NCBI GenBank assembly: GCA_023846275.1
Contig: CM043875.1
Location: 22,758,593-22,822,592, forward strand
Length of the DNA: 64,000 nt
From: Vanilla planifolia
Lineage: Eukaryota; Streptophyta; Magnoliopsida; Asparagales; Orchidaceae
Direction of reading: 5' to 3'
A program made the translations under genes and the position numbers. The stretch's first letter is position 1. Every line of letters begins with the position of its first letter. This document shows, piece by piece, positions 1 through 12,980 of the stretch. The notes below the pieces were generated by a model. It was not told the origin of the DNA. It saw only the letters and a list, made by a program, of their open reading frames with translations, and searched no databases.

Positions 1-2304
1 GAAAAGAGTATTAAAATAGTGTTGGACGACTTTGTTATCGTATTCATTAATGATATCCTAATCCACTCTAAAAGAAAATATGAGTGTACTCAACATCTTG
101 AAGTAGTGTTACAATGGTTGAAGGAACAACAACTATTTGCCAAATTCTTAAAGTATATTCTTTGGTTAAAGAATATTTCATTCATGGGATGCATGATAAG
201 TGTTGAAGGATTTATGGTGGATGAAGAAATGGTGGTAGTAGTTATTGAATGACATAGGCCCATAAATGTCTCTGAAGTATAAAGTTTCTTAAGATTGGGT
301 ATTATTTAAAGTTCATTAAAGGATTTTCTCATTTTTTTCTCTTTTAATAAAACTTACCTAAAATACAATTCCTTTCACTTGGGATCAAAAGTATGAAGAT
401 AACTTTCAAACATTAAAGCTAAAATTGGCAACCACACTAATATTAATTTTTCCAATTTAGGATGAAGAGTTTCAAGTTTACATAGATGCTTCACCACAAG
501 GATTGGGTGTAGTTTTAATAAAAAATAAGAAGTTCATAGCTTATCCTTCCCAATAGCTCATGAGAAGACTTAACCCTATAAGACTTAGAGTTGGTAATAA
601 TTATTTTTGTTCAAAAGATTTGGAGATACTATCTTTTCAATGCAAAAGCTCAAATCTATTTTGACTACTAGAGTCCAAAATATATCTTTAAACAAAAAAA
701 AATCCTTGCCAAAGGTATTGGTTAGAATTGATAAATGATTATGATATAAAGATCATATACCAACCATGAAAACATCATGACACATGCATTAAGTAGAAAT
801 GCAAACTTAAATAATTACAAATCAATAATAAAAGATTCTTAATTATGCATCAAGATGAATAGGTTGCTTCTAGAAACCATATTAGTAACTAGTAAGAGAA
901 ATTTTAATGGAGTTGCAATATAGGTAGAATGGCTCTAAGATTTAAAAGAATTTTAAGGCCAAGATGAAGACGTACAAAAAGTTAAGAAAAATTTTGGAAG
1001 GACAAGAAATGGATTGTTATCTTAACCAGGAGAATGATCTAATCTACTATAAGAATAAGTTGAATATTTCTAACTACGAGAATACATGGTGAATCTTATT
1101 GTAGGAAGCATATGAGTCTCAATATTTGGTACATCCTGGCATAACAAAGATGTATCAACACATGAAAACTAAATTTTGGTGGCTAGAGATGAAGAAGGAC
1201 ATATAAGGAACAATAAGTAAATGCCTAATATGTCAACAAATTAAGGGAGACACTAAAAACCTAACGTAACTTTACAACAATTTCTTATGCCAATACGAAA
1301 GTGCGAAGGAAATTCAATAGACTTAATAGTCAACTTACCCAAGAAAAATCAAGGTAAGGATACTATATGGCTCGTGGTGGATCGATTAATAAAATTGACT
1401 GATGCAATTATAAAAAGATCAAATAATAAGAATAAATAGAGTACTAAAATAAATAGTGTTTAATAGAGAGACTACTAAGTTTACCTCATGATTTTAGAAG
1501 AAAGTGCAAGAAGCATTTGTCACTTTATTAAAGTTTCATACAACCTTCCATTCATAAATTGATAGGAAACTAGAAAAATAATTAAAACGTTGGAAGATAT
1601 GTTGAGGTTGTGTACATTAATTTTGGAGCAAGTTAGGATTTTCACCTTCCATTAATTAAGTTTTCCTATAATAATAGTTATCAATCAAGTGTTGAAATAG
1701 CACCATTTGAAGCATTATTTGGAAGGAAATGCCAATTGCTTATATGTTGATATGAGGAGAGTGAAAAGGCACTTATGGGCTAGATATTGTTGTTGAAACT
1801 ATAAAAAAATTAAAGATTAAAGAAACCATAATGAAGGGCCAAGATTAACAACAAAAGTATGACTCTAAATATAAGAAGATGAAATTTTAGGAAGGAGATT
1901 AAGCCTTAAGCCCCATGAAAGGAGTCAAGATTTGGTTGAGGAAAGCTCAAGTTAACATATATTAGACCTTTCCAAATAATCAAAATGGTAGATCAAGTGG
2001 CTTACAAAGTAGCATTACTAATAAATCCAGTAAGGATTCATAACGTTTTCATATTTTTGTTGTTGAGAAAGTATGTGAAAGATCCAACATATGTGCTAGA
2101 TTTGGATTCAAATGTGTTTGAGCTACAACCAAATTTGACCTATTAAGAAAGGCTGATAATGATTTTAGTAAAGGAAGTAGAGAAATTAAGGAACAAAGAA
2201 ATTTTTATGGTGGAAGTGCTATGTACAAATCAAATAAAGAGAGTGATTATGATGAAAAAGTACTGTTCTAAATTTTGAGGACAATTTTTTTATAAGAGAA
2301 AATT
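1..2304 (+). mobile_element. Ty3/gypsy pol remnant: RT, RNase H, integrase, chromodomain-like tail
   Basis: Degraded gypsy polyprotein in the usual order, cut at the window edge. Reverse transcriptase palm: open frame 19-252, with the F/YxDD motif reading FIND at 43-54, so the first catalytic Asp is Asn. RNase H follows at about 400-560 (VYIDASPQGLGVVLI). The integrase zinc-binding region is at 1129-1255 (HPGITKMYQHMKTKFWW, CLICQQIKGD), and the integrase core at about 1310-1770 (NLPKKNQGKD, WLVVDRLIKLT, APFEALFGRKC). A C-terminal part is at 1880-2300 with a chromodomain-like EKLRNKEIFMVEVL. Many in-frame stops (often TAG or TAA where Gln or Trp is expected) and frameshifts make it non-functional. 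It is the 3' half of an element whose LTR follows. Confidence 0.85.
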
Positions 2305-3638
2305 TGTAACATCGTATATTATAAAATAAAGATATTATTAGATAAATATATTTTTAAGAATTTTTATAATTTCTTTTTGAAATAATCCATAAAAGTTTAA
2401 ATTTTATAAAGAATCATACAATATAACATAACAAATTATATGGTATGACTTAATGAGATGTTAGGAGAAATTTAGTCAAATAGATCATATAATATGATGA
2501 GAAGCATTGTACAATATAATAGATGGGTAACAGAGCATCACCAAAAGGTCATGTGAGTTTAAGAGGCTAAGAAAGAGAAAAATCAGATCATATACTATGA
2601 CATCAGAGGATCACCTTACATCAAGTAAGAGAATTAATGATCTAAATGTAGTAAAAGATACCATACATGTATGATTAAGGAACCATATAAGTACAATTAA
2701 GTTAAAAGGGCATAATATAGGAACATCGTCATTAAAGACATAATAAAAGTATGTAGTAAAATAAATCATACAAGTATGATAAAAGATAGTGCAATATGAT
2801 ATAAGAAAAATGTCTAAGTTAAAAAATTTGAAATTAATCATACACATATGCTAAAGTGGATCATCTATGTAGGATAAGTGTGAATAAAGACATATAAAGA
2901 AAAATTTGACTTATTGTATAGTACAAAATTATGGACCATATAAGTATGATATAAGAAAACAAAAAAGTTATTAAAACTCAAAATGACAAATGACTATATT
3001 AATCATCGCAAAGAGAGTTTAACTAATAAGAAACCTTTGGACTTAAGTGGGAAGGAAGGTGAGTAAGCATTAAATTGGATGGACATGGCTATTAAGAGAA
3101 GGTGGAAGATTGAGAACATAAAGGGATGATTGATTGTGTATATAAAAGGGGTGTGAGAAAGATTTTACGGGAAAGTTTTGAGTAATTAGCTTTAGCCAAG
3201 TGCATTAAAGTGAAAAGATAGAGAAGAAAGGAGTATCTCTAAGTGTTGTAGAGAATTTATCATAAGTTAAAGGCCAAACCAAGGTGATTTTAACTATGAG
3301 TACTATAGCATTAGAGAAATTATAACAAAGACCTAATCTTAAGAGAGACCATTGCATAATAATTGAGAGGTAAGAAAACTTATACTATGTGTATATGATT
3401 GATAATTTATGTTAGTAAGTTAGAGACCCTTAAATGATAGTGTTAATTTACAAATACTTTAGGATGCTTTAATGGACTAATTAGTTCTTATGGTTAAGGT
3501 TTGATGTGTGTTGCTTGTAGATGAGTAGAGCTTTAAATGATGATCTCATATAAAACTCTTGAGGATATTTGAGTCTTCATTTGAATTTTAATGATTCACA
3601 CATGTTTGATTTGTCAAATGATGTTAGAGTGTGATACA
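2305..3638 (+). repeat. LTR of the preceding gypsy element, palindrome-rich
   Basis: Starts TGTAACATCG right after the pol tail and is inferred to end GTGTGATACA, giving TG...CA ends over 1334 bp. A promoter-like TATATAAAA at 3139-3147, followed by a purine-rich leader, fits the U3/R boundary of an LTR. The U3 part is studded with short inverted repeats such as ATCATAT-A-ATATGAT (2484-2498), CATACATGTATG (2662-2673) and ATCATAC-AA-GTATGAT (2765-2780). The right border is inferred from the dinucleotide and is less certain than the left. Confidence 0.6.
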
Positions 3639-4133
3639 TTACATTACTTATTTACAAATTTTATATATTTTTACACTAATGACTTAATATTTTAAAAAAG
3701 AAAGAAAATTAAAGTAAAATTTTACTTGTAATGTTAGCCTCAAAAGGAAATAAAAGATAAGCTTATGATAACAAAAAAGGTTTGGTAAAGGGAGGACAAA
3801 GTTTAAAAGATGATAAGATAAATGGTTGGCTAAAGTGGCGACTAAAATTCTAGAATAATAATTATAGAGATGAGCTAAGGGAGCCATTCATTTGAGATGT
3901 TTTTATTGGAATGATATGTTTGCAAATATGCCTAACAATTTATGAAAAGGACTTGTCTTAAGCCAATTCTTAAAAGATGAAAGGACAAAAAATGAGCAAA
4001 TTCATAAAAATGATAAAAAAGATAAGGAGTTATAAACTTTATAAGAAAATTTACTTTACATCTTATTGCTCATTCACATGCTCTTCTTATATTAAATTGC
4101 TTGTAATTGACCCATACATGTGACTACCTAAAT

Positions 4134-4136
<3 letters not shown>
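3639..4136. other. AT-rich stretch without recognisable feature
   Basis: No domain homology seen on either strand. The minus-strand frame over 3684-3887 is a chance open frame. Confidence 0.5.

Positions 4137-4227
<91 letters not shown>
4137..4227. repeat. (TA)n microsatellite
   Basis: Uninterrupted TA dinucleotide array of 91 bases. Confidence 0.98.
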
Positions 4228-4229
<2 letters not shown>

Positions 4230-4739
4230 TTTTGTTATTAAGCGAGTGATGGTTTTCTCAACCTATTTTTGGCCTAAAACTTTTATGTTAAAATAAGACA
4301 CACCATTGGGACACAATGGAGTAGTGAGAAATAGCTTAGGATGACTTAATATAAAAGATGCTCATTTGCTATTTAGATGTTTTTTTATTGATTTTGTTTA
4401 CAATTGAGGGAAAAGACAAGTATTAGAAATTTAATCTTGAAGTTGATTTAGGACTTGGTTTATTAAATCTTGCAAGACAATTATGTTTTAAATGTTTCAA
4501 TTTTTAGATGGCCATATGGTTTTCTTATTAGTAAATATGATTCAATACCAAGAGGGTTTAAAAGGAAAATTGTATTTCTTTTCTGTAAAATCTTTTAAAA
4601 TCGAGTGTTATTTAAAAAGAGTTTTAAAAAATGAGCCTCTATTACTTGTTTTATATAAAAAGAATATAACAAGGTTTCATGTTTTCAAAATATTAAAACA
4701 AAAGTAAAAGAAATATATGATGTGACACCAAATCTGGGA
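4228..4739. other. AT-rich stretch without recognisable feature
   Basis: The frame over 4492-4707 has no recognisable family and AT-driven composition. It could include the 3' end of the adjoining LINE, but I cannot see a poly(A) boundary. Confidence 0.4.
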
Positions 4740-7700
4740 AAGGCCTAATGAGGGTCACCATAATATTAGACCATAGGATCCTTCATAACGACCAAAAGAT
4801 CTTACAAAGCATCAGATCAAAAGACTTATAATCATTGACCTAAAAAAGCATACAACACTAAGCCAATCCCTAAAGAGCAAAGGCTTATAACAAATTACCT
4901 TTATGATCCCAAATTATACCTCTATCTTTAGATCTCTCCTTCTTACATCTACCATAAACACAAAGTTTCACTTTGTTAGATGGTGGTAATCTCCAAATGA
5001 CCAATTCACATGTTCTAACTCTTATATTCCTAAAAAGGGGAACCAGACCCAAGTATACTATGAGCTTATCCTCTTGCTCAGTTTGTGTTATAAAGAAGTA
5101 CTTGAATATATTATAATAGTTGTAGAAAACATTGTTGATAGTAGTTATATCTAATTAACTAATATCTTTATATACTTTATTATTCCTTACCTTTTAAACA
5201 CTTCAACATATTAGCATTGAAAGAATGTAAAGCACTTTACTAAGCTCCTAATGATTTGTTGCCTCCAATTATTGAGTAATTCCTAAGTGTTGTGTGGCTT
5301 CATTTACTGATTACCAATGCATTGACAAAGAAAGACCACACATTATTTGCCAGAAAGACAAGAGATTGTTTAAGATTCTTTATATCAACATTAAAGATCT
5401 TGATAAGATATTTGACATTCTAGATCATCTTTTTATATTTCAAGATAAGGAACTTACTTCTAATGACATTTCATGTAGATTGTAAGTTGAAAGTCCCATC
5501 ATCATTAAGGATCCATATAAAGGAACTTGATTTTGTGCATGTATTTGAGTTCTCTAACATCAGATCCCTAGTTTCTCCCTTGCATTTTTAGATGTTTAAC
5601 TTGATGTCCTTTGCATTTCAATGCATGTAATTGTCTTTCATGAATTTAGCCCAAAGAGATCTTCTAATTTAGCTTAGCAAAAAAGGTTATTATGATATCT
5701 TTTAATTTTTTCAATCCTAAACCATTTTTCTTAAGAGAACACATTTTGTCCCAAGCAATTCAATGATGTTTATGTAAATTATCAACCTCCCCCCAAATAA
5801 AATAATTCATAACTTTTTTAGGTTTGTTTATGATTTGCATTGGGGAAAAGGCAATCATGATATCTTTTAATTGTTTGGGTCCTAAATCATTTTTCTCAGT
5901 AGAACACACATTGTCCCAAGCAATCCAATGATCTTTGTGTAAATTATTAAACCCCCCAAAGAAATAGTTCATAACGTTTTCAATTGTTTGTGATTTGTAT
6001 TGGGGGATACACTTTCATGTTGGAATAGATGCATCAAAAGGATTAATCTATCACCCATGGATAACAACTTTCAACCAACCATCTTGTTGGTTAATTTATC
6101 TAGAATTTGTCAAAAGTATATTGTTATTTTAATCTATCACCATCTTGTTGCTAAATAGAGGGCATCTTAAGTATGTTATGGAAAAGATCTTTACTAAAAA
6201 CCCATGATTTTACTTATCTTTTTAATTAATGTTGAACTCATTATTTTGTTAGTTTAGATCTTCCTCTTTTATGTATTTAGTTGAAGACTTGATATGTCTT
6301 GGAATCTTTTTTTAGAAATTGGGTTAGATATTTAATTGGCCTCAGATGTCCTCAATTGAAAATAATTATATCATCATATAACTGATATGTGAAATCATTA
6401 AGCATCCTTTAGGTAGCACATAAACCATTACCTTACCCTTGATGAACATATTATTTAACACCCTATTAAAAGCCTTTATAGATAATATAAGTAACAAAAG
6501 AGATATAGGATTACCTTGTTTAAGTCCCCTTGACGGTTAAATAAATCCATCAGAAATGTCATTGACCTTGATGGATAGCCATGAGATACTTATATTATTC
6601 TTGCTTAATCTATTAAATTGTGTCAAGAAGTTGAATTTATCTAGTGTCTTATATAAGAATTTCCATGACAAACTATCAAATGTGCTTTTCAAGTTTAGCT
6701 TAAGAATGCAATTCATAGTTTTAGTTTTCCCATTAAAAGATCACATCAATTCTTGAGCAAGAAGAATATTATCTATAATTTCTCTTCCTTTAATCCGATC
6801 AGCTTGTTTAAGAGATATGATTTTGGGTAGTACTATATGTAGCTTGTTCACCAAAAATTTACATTATATAGTTTTAGTAAAGTTGCATACAAAAATTGGC
6901 CTAAAGTCTTTAAATGATATGAAAGCTCTATCTTAGGAATCAACATCATATTTGCACTTACAGTTTTTTTAAATCCTTGGTAAAATTTAGCACATTGTAG
7001 GTTATAATATCTCTTTGTCCAATTGAAATACAACTTATTTGATCTCCTTAATTATGACCTCTTTCACAAGCCAATTATTTTCTTCCTTAGATAAGAACAC
7101 AAGTATATTGTCTAATGTCTTCTCAACTAATGCGATAAAGGAGAGCAATGTTTGAAAATACTGTACGATCACCTTTTATATTTCCTTATGTTCTGTTATC
7201 ATTTGCACATTTGAATCCTTAATACAACTAATGTTGAGCTTAGACCTTTTGTCCTTAATTAGAACATTATAAAATTTTGTGTTTCTATTATCCTATTTAA
7301 GCAATCTAATTCCAACCCTTTTGTTTTAGTACATTTCTTCTTTACTCAATTCCTTCATAAATTGACCATTTTCCTTAATTAATTTGACCCTTTTCTCTTT
7401 AGATTTACTTTTTGAAAGTTTCTATTCTTTGCTCTTAACCTCTTCTTTAACCACCCTCATCACATGAAATTATTATCAAATGTAGATTTATTCCACTGTT
7501 TTAGATAGTCTTTCAACCTTCAACTGCTCTATTAAAAAACTGCCACATTCCATGATCCATGGAGCTAGTATCTCAAACAATCCTTCTCCTCAAATCTGAT
7601 TAGGACATGCCTACTGTCCAATAGTCTTACTTTGAGATCACTCTAAAACAAAATTTTATTGAATGCCTTCCTTATTATTTCCAAACTATGCTATTTATAT

Positions 7701-8030
7701 GAGAATTTCATAAGTAATGGTAGCTTAAATGGTGGCACCATTTTCCATATTTTGTCTTCTTCAAAGAAAATTTTTATTCCTCTTTGAATGTCGATATAGA
7801 TTTAATTCAAATCAAGGAACAGTTGATAGGTCCACCCAAGGCCTCAATAAAAGAGCAGTTGAAGGGAGACTCCCCAAGCCTACCTTTGAATCAAGAAATC
7901 GAAATGGTAAATTAAAAATCTGAATTGGGATGAACCAATACTATTGCCTCTAAGCTTGCTTAATCAATTAAATGTCCATATTGAATCCTTCATCAAGCCT
8001 TAGATCAGCTTTCTTGTCACTTGTCACCTT
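4740..8030 (-). mobile_element. L1-type LINE remnant with internal deletion
   Basis: Reading the minus strand from high to low coordinates: an ORF1 DUF4283-like domain (about 7750-7520; SLEIIRKAF, LLDSRHVLIRFE); the ORF2 linker (7500-7260; a DNRNTKFYNVLIKDKRSK stretch like GDxNTKFFH of plant L1s); reverse transcriptase (about 7030-6400; NMMLIPKIE, KQADRIKGREIIDNI-like, a SRGL.QG.P turn); the RT C-terminal/zf-RVT region (5975-5690; HWIAWDNVCSTEKNDLG); and an RNase H-like tail (about 5030-4820; WRLPPSNKVKLCV, GIIWDHKGNLL). The endonuclease domain that should separate ORF1 from the linker is missing. Stops and frameshifts throughout make it a fossil. Confidence 0.8.
5692..6012 (-). repeat. 165-bp in-frame tandem duplication inside the LINE
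   Basis: Two diverged copies, 5692-5856 and 5857-6012, both encode the zf-RVT-like motif: HHWIAWDKMC in one and HKDHWIAWDNVC in the other. The 165-bp period is a multiple of three, and one open frame (5760-5972) reads through the joint. Confidence 0.85.
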
Positions 8031-8099
8031 TCTCATCACCTTAAACCTCATTAGAATAAGTTTTTTAGTTGCTATAATAATAGTTTTCATACTATTATT

Positions 8100-8696
8100 G
8101 GTATAGCTCTTTATCAATTCTTACATAGAAGGAAGTGCTTATCCCTTTTATGTTACTTTGAGGGTAGAGAGAAATAATTAATCAGAGTTGACTTTATTGA
8201 TAAAGTCACAATAAAATCAAAATGATAAAAGATAAGATTCAAATTACTCTGAATAAGAAAAGAAATAATTTGATAAAAAATATAAAAATGCTGAATTTAT
8301 TAAAGGAGAATACATATTTCTTAAAGTGAGTCCTCTAAAAGGGATGATTAAATTTGGTAGAGCAAGGTATTTAAAACCCAAATATATTAGAAATTTCAAG
8401 TTATTGGAAATAGTAAGATCTATTACCTAATCAATAGCATTGCTTTCTCAAATATTGGGTGTGCATAATATTTTTCATCTATCATCATAGATAAGAAATG
8501 TACCTGATTGATTTCATATCATTTATTATGATTTAGAGTAAGAAAAGAGGTTAACAAACAAATCATTTCTTTAGTAAAGATACTTTGGAGGAATCAAATA
8601 TAAAGAGAAGTTATATGGAAGATGAAAGAAGATTTGTTGTGATAATACCCTAAATTGTTTTAAATTTGGGATGAAATTTTTATATAATAAGGAGAT
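8100..8696 (+). mobile_element. Ty3/gypsy pol C-terminal fragment
   Basis: The degraded translation reads the end of integrase and the C-terminal tail of a gypsy polyprotein. At about 8105 there is a GRKCRSPLCW-like segment (RRKCLSLLCYFEG). Then come NKKRNN, FLKVSPLKGMIKFGRARYLKPKYI, a VHNIFHLS block (FHVSMLRKY in relatives) and a chromodomain-like WKMKEDLL stretch near 8620-8640. No RT or RNase H lies upstream; the fragment abuts the LINE. Several stops and frame changes are present. Confidence 0.75.
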
Positions 8697-9530
8697 TATA
8701 ATAACCCACATAATTAAACCTTCAAAATTCTTTCTAAATATGTTCTATGCATTAGATATATGTGTTGTAAATACCAAACCTAAAAATATTTCAACTTGTG
8801 AGCACCTTAAAAAGTATGCTAGAAGGATAGTTCTTGGATCTCATATTTGAGAATTATATTATAAAGATTTTGCCAAGAGAAATCTATAGGTAAGTAGTTT
8901 GTATGCCTTAGAAGTTATTTGAATATTTCGTAAATTGTTAAAGATAGATATAATTTTAAATATTAATTAAATTCTTTTATTTAAGAAACAAATTAACTCT
9001 CACTCCAAAACATGAAAGCCATTTGTTGCAATCGAAACTTTTAGAGAAAGCCAAAAAAGAGAGGGAGGAGAGTTCAAGAAAATCAAAGAAATTAGAAAAG
9101 AAAGAGGAAAGCTTGCATGCGACTTCTCTCTCTCTTGATTTTTTTATAATCAATAATAGAAGAAACTTTTAAAACCTTTGTATTCAAAGAAATTGCTTTT
9201 TAATTCATAGCAAAGAAGAGAAGTCTTTACATAAAAAATCTTTTTCAATAAAGAAAATTCCTTTCATATGAATCTTGAAGGCGTGAATAAAAAAACTACT
9301 TTGTAAAACCATTTGTTATTGAAGCCACATTACTAATTATGCTATATGACAATATTTATAACAACTAAACAATTAACTATACGAGTTTACAAGCTACAAA
9401 GTTTTTAAACCAAAACTCATGATGATAATTTGAATACATAAGGCATCACTATCTCATCATAGCTAATTAATATGATAAAAAATCTTTAAGATTAAATCAA
9501 CATGAATTTAACCTCACTACTCCCCTACAT
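8697..9530 (+). repeat. probable LTR sequence following the gypsy tail
   Basis: Begins TATAATAACCCAC directly after the pol tail, the expected place for a 3' LTR whose ancestral start would be TGTAATAACCC. The end is not defined. It contains no coding homology. Confidence 0.4.
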
Positions 9531-10961
9531 TGTTATGTAGCACCTTATTTTGACTTAAAAATATTATGACAAAAGATGTATAAACCAATTGACACTGGCT
9601 TAGTAGCAACTAACTATACATATATGTAAAGTATAACAATATTTGGATAATTACATGTAAGGGAGATTTGAAATAATATAATATAAATAAAATATGTGAT
9701 CATTTAAAGAAAAGTAAATTAACAATACCTATGAAACTTTTATATATATATGAATCTTTTGTATCTTTACAAATTGTTTTTATTCTTTTTATTTTTCTTA
9801 TTTTTTTAGAGATTAGCTTAGAGAAATACCATTTCATCAATAAATTGAGCATATTTATGAATACATTATTTCACACTTAATATACTCAATCTACACTAAA
9901 TTTGACTTAAATTCTTTATAATATACCATTATGATATAATTATCATATTTGATTGAATCATCATACAATACAAGTTATCTATCTATTACTTAATCCATCA
10001 GATGCATTTTTGTTTATTGGATTATACCTTTATGATACTTTATTTCATAAGTGTACAAGGAGTTTTTTTGGCTTCAGGTGTTATTCACATTAATCCACTT
10101 CACTTTCTCTGTTTTGTAGTTTAATATAATATTCTTTTGTCATACTATGCAATACAATACTTTCTTTGGCCTATCGGTTAACACACATTATTGTAATATA
10201 CATTTTTGTTTATCGTACTATATGACACTCTTCAATGGACTATGTTCAAGCACTCTCTGTACATCATACTATATGACATTTATTGTAATACTTGTAAAAT
10301 CCATTCATTATATCTCTTAACTAAGTGGTAACCAATGGTGATCCTATATGCTATGCAATGTTACCTTTGATCTTAATGATATGCTCTATTTATCATATTA
10401 CATGATCAATCTATGCTATATTTTATTTGAATGCTTTCACACTAAGCACACTTTAATTTCTCTTATGTAAAATATGATAAAATATACTTTTGTCATATTA
10501 TGTAATCCAATAATTCTACCTTTTCTCCCAAGTATATTCTCCCTCTAACTTTAGATACTTTATAGTCATGTTATATGGCCAATCCATTAACTTTTTTTAC
10601 TACTCTAACCACAATAATAATACACTACAATAATATACTAATTACATCCTAGAATACTTGTACGTTATTATAATCATAATTATATGACATAATCCTATCT
10701 TATAAATCTGTTCACTCAATTAATTCTCTCAATTGATCATACTGTATGATCCCATGATATCATACTATACATTATCTTGAAATCTTGAATATAATTAAAA
10801 AATTCAAAAATTATTTATAAATATTCTAAAAATATATTTAGGTCAAAATCATCATTTTATAACTCAATTATTCAAATCATTAATCATTCTTAATATTCTT
10901 ATTTTTAATATGTTATTATTTAAATAATTAAAATTTCTTGCCCTCACTTCGGTATGTTACA
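9531..10961 (-). repeat. LTR-like block, palindrome-rich, minus orientation
   Basis: On the minus strand it starts TGTAACATAC and its first 200 bases resemble the LTR at 2305 (AAATATATTTTT followed by a TTTATAA and TTTTTGAA run). It also contains the same kind of inverted repeats, including the perfect GATCATAC-T-GTATGATC at 10735-10751. The far end (plus TGTTATGTAGCACC at 9531) is a guess from the TG/CA rule. It is probably a solo or orphan LTR of the same family. Confidence 0.5.
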
Positions 10962-12372
<1,411 letters not shown>

Positions 12373-12494
12373 TTATATTATGTTCTAAATAAGAATATAT
12401 AATAAAATAAAAGAAAATAAAATGAAAAAAGAGGCTAATAAAGTAAGAGAAAGAGAATGACTTGATAAATATGATATATATGATATACATTACT

Positions 12495-12980
12495 CTTGGA
12501 GCTGTGGTACTCTAATGTGAGGCCATAATATGTTAGAATGTCTCAACTAATAATGATGAAGTGAAATATTTCATTTCCAAGTGTCATGGGCACCTAAAGA
12601 TGGGCTCTAATATGTCGAAGTGTCATGTTTTCCATTAACACAAGATTTTGGCATTAGGGGAAAAGACTAGTGATGATGAAATAAGATAATTCAGTATTAA
12701 GTGTCATGTGCACTCAGAGATAGGACTCAAGTATGATTAAGTACTTTGTTCCTAATCAATATAATATTTAGTTATTAGGAGACAAAACTAGTAATGATGA
12801 GATACTTCACTTCCAAGTGTTATGGACACTCAAAGATGAGCCTACAGCTTCACTAAGCACCTCGTTCTAAGCTAGCACAAAATGTTGGCACTAGGGCACA
12901 AGACTAGTGATGATGAGATAAGATAGTTCACTTTTGAGTGTTGTGAGTGCTCAGAGATAGGATCTTAACATATCCAAATA
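12495..12980. repeat. tandem repeat, about 120-bp unit, about four copies
   Basis: The anchor (t/g)(a/g)ATGATGA recurs at 12551, 12671, 12792 and 12908. Each unit continues with a TTCA(C/T)TTCCAAGTGT-like segment, CTC(A)(A/G)GAGAT(A/G)GG and an AGACTAGT-like end. Units are diverged. A related array lies in the opposite orientation near 61.7-62.2 kb. Confidence 0.8.
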
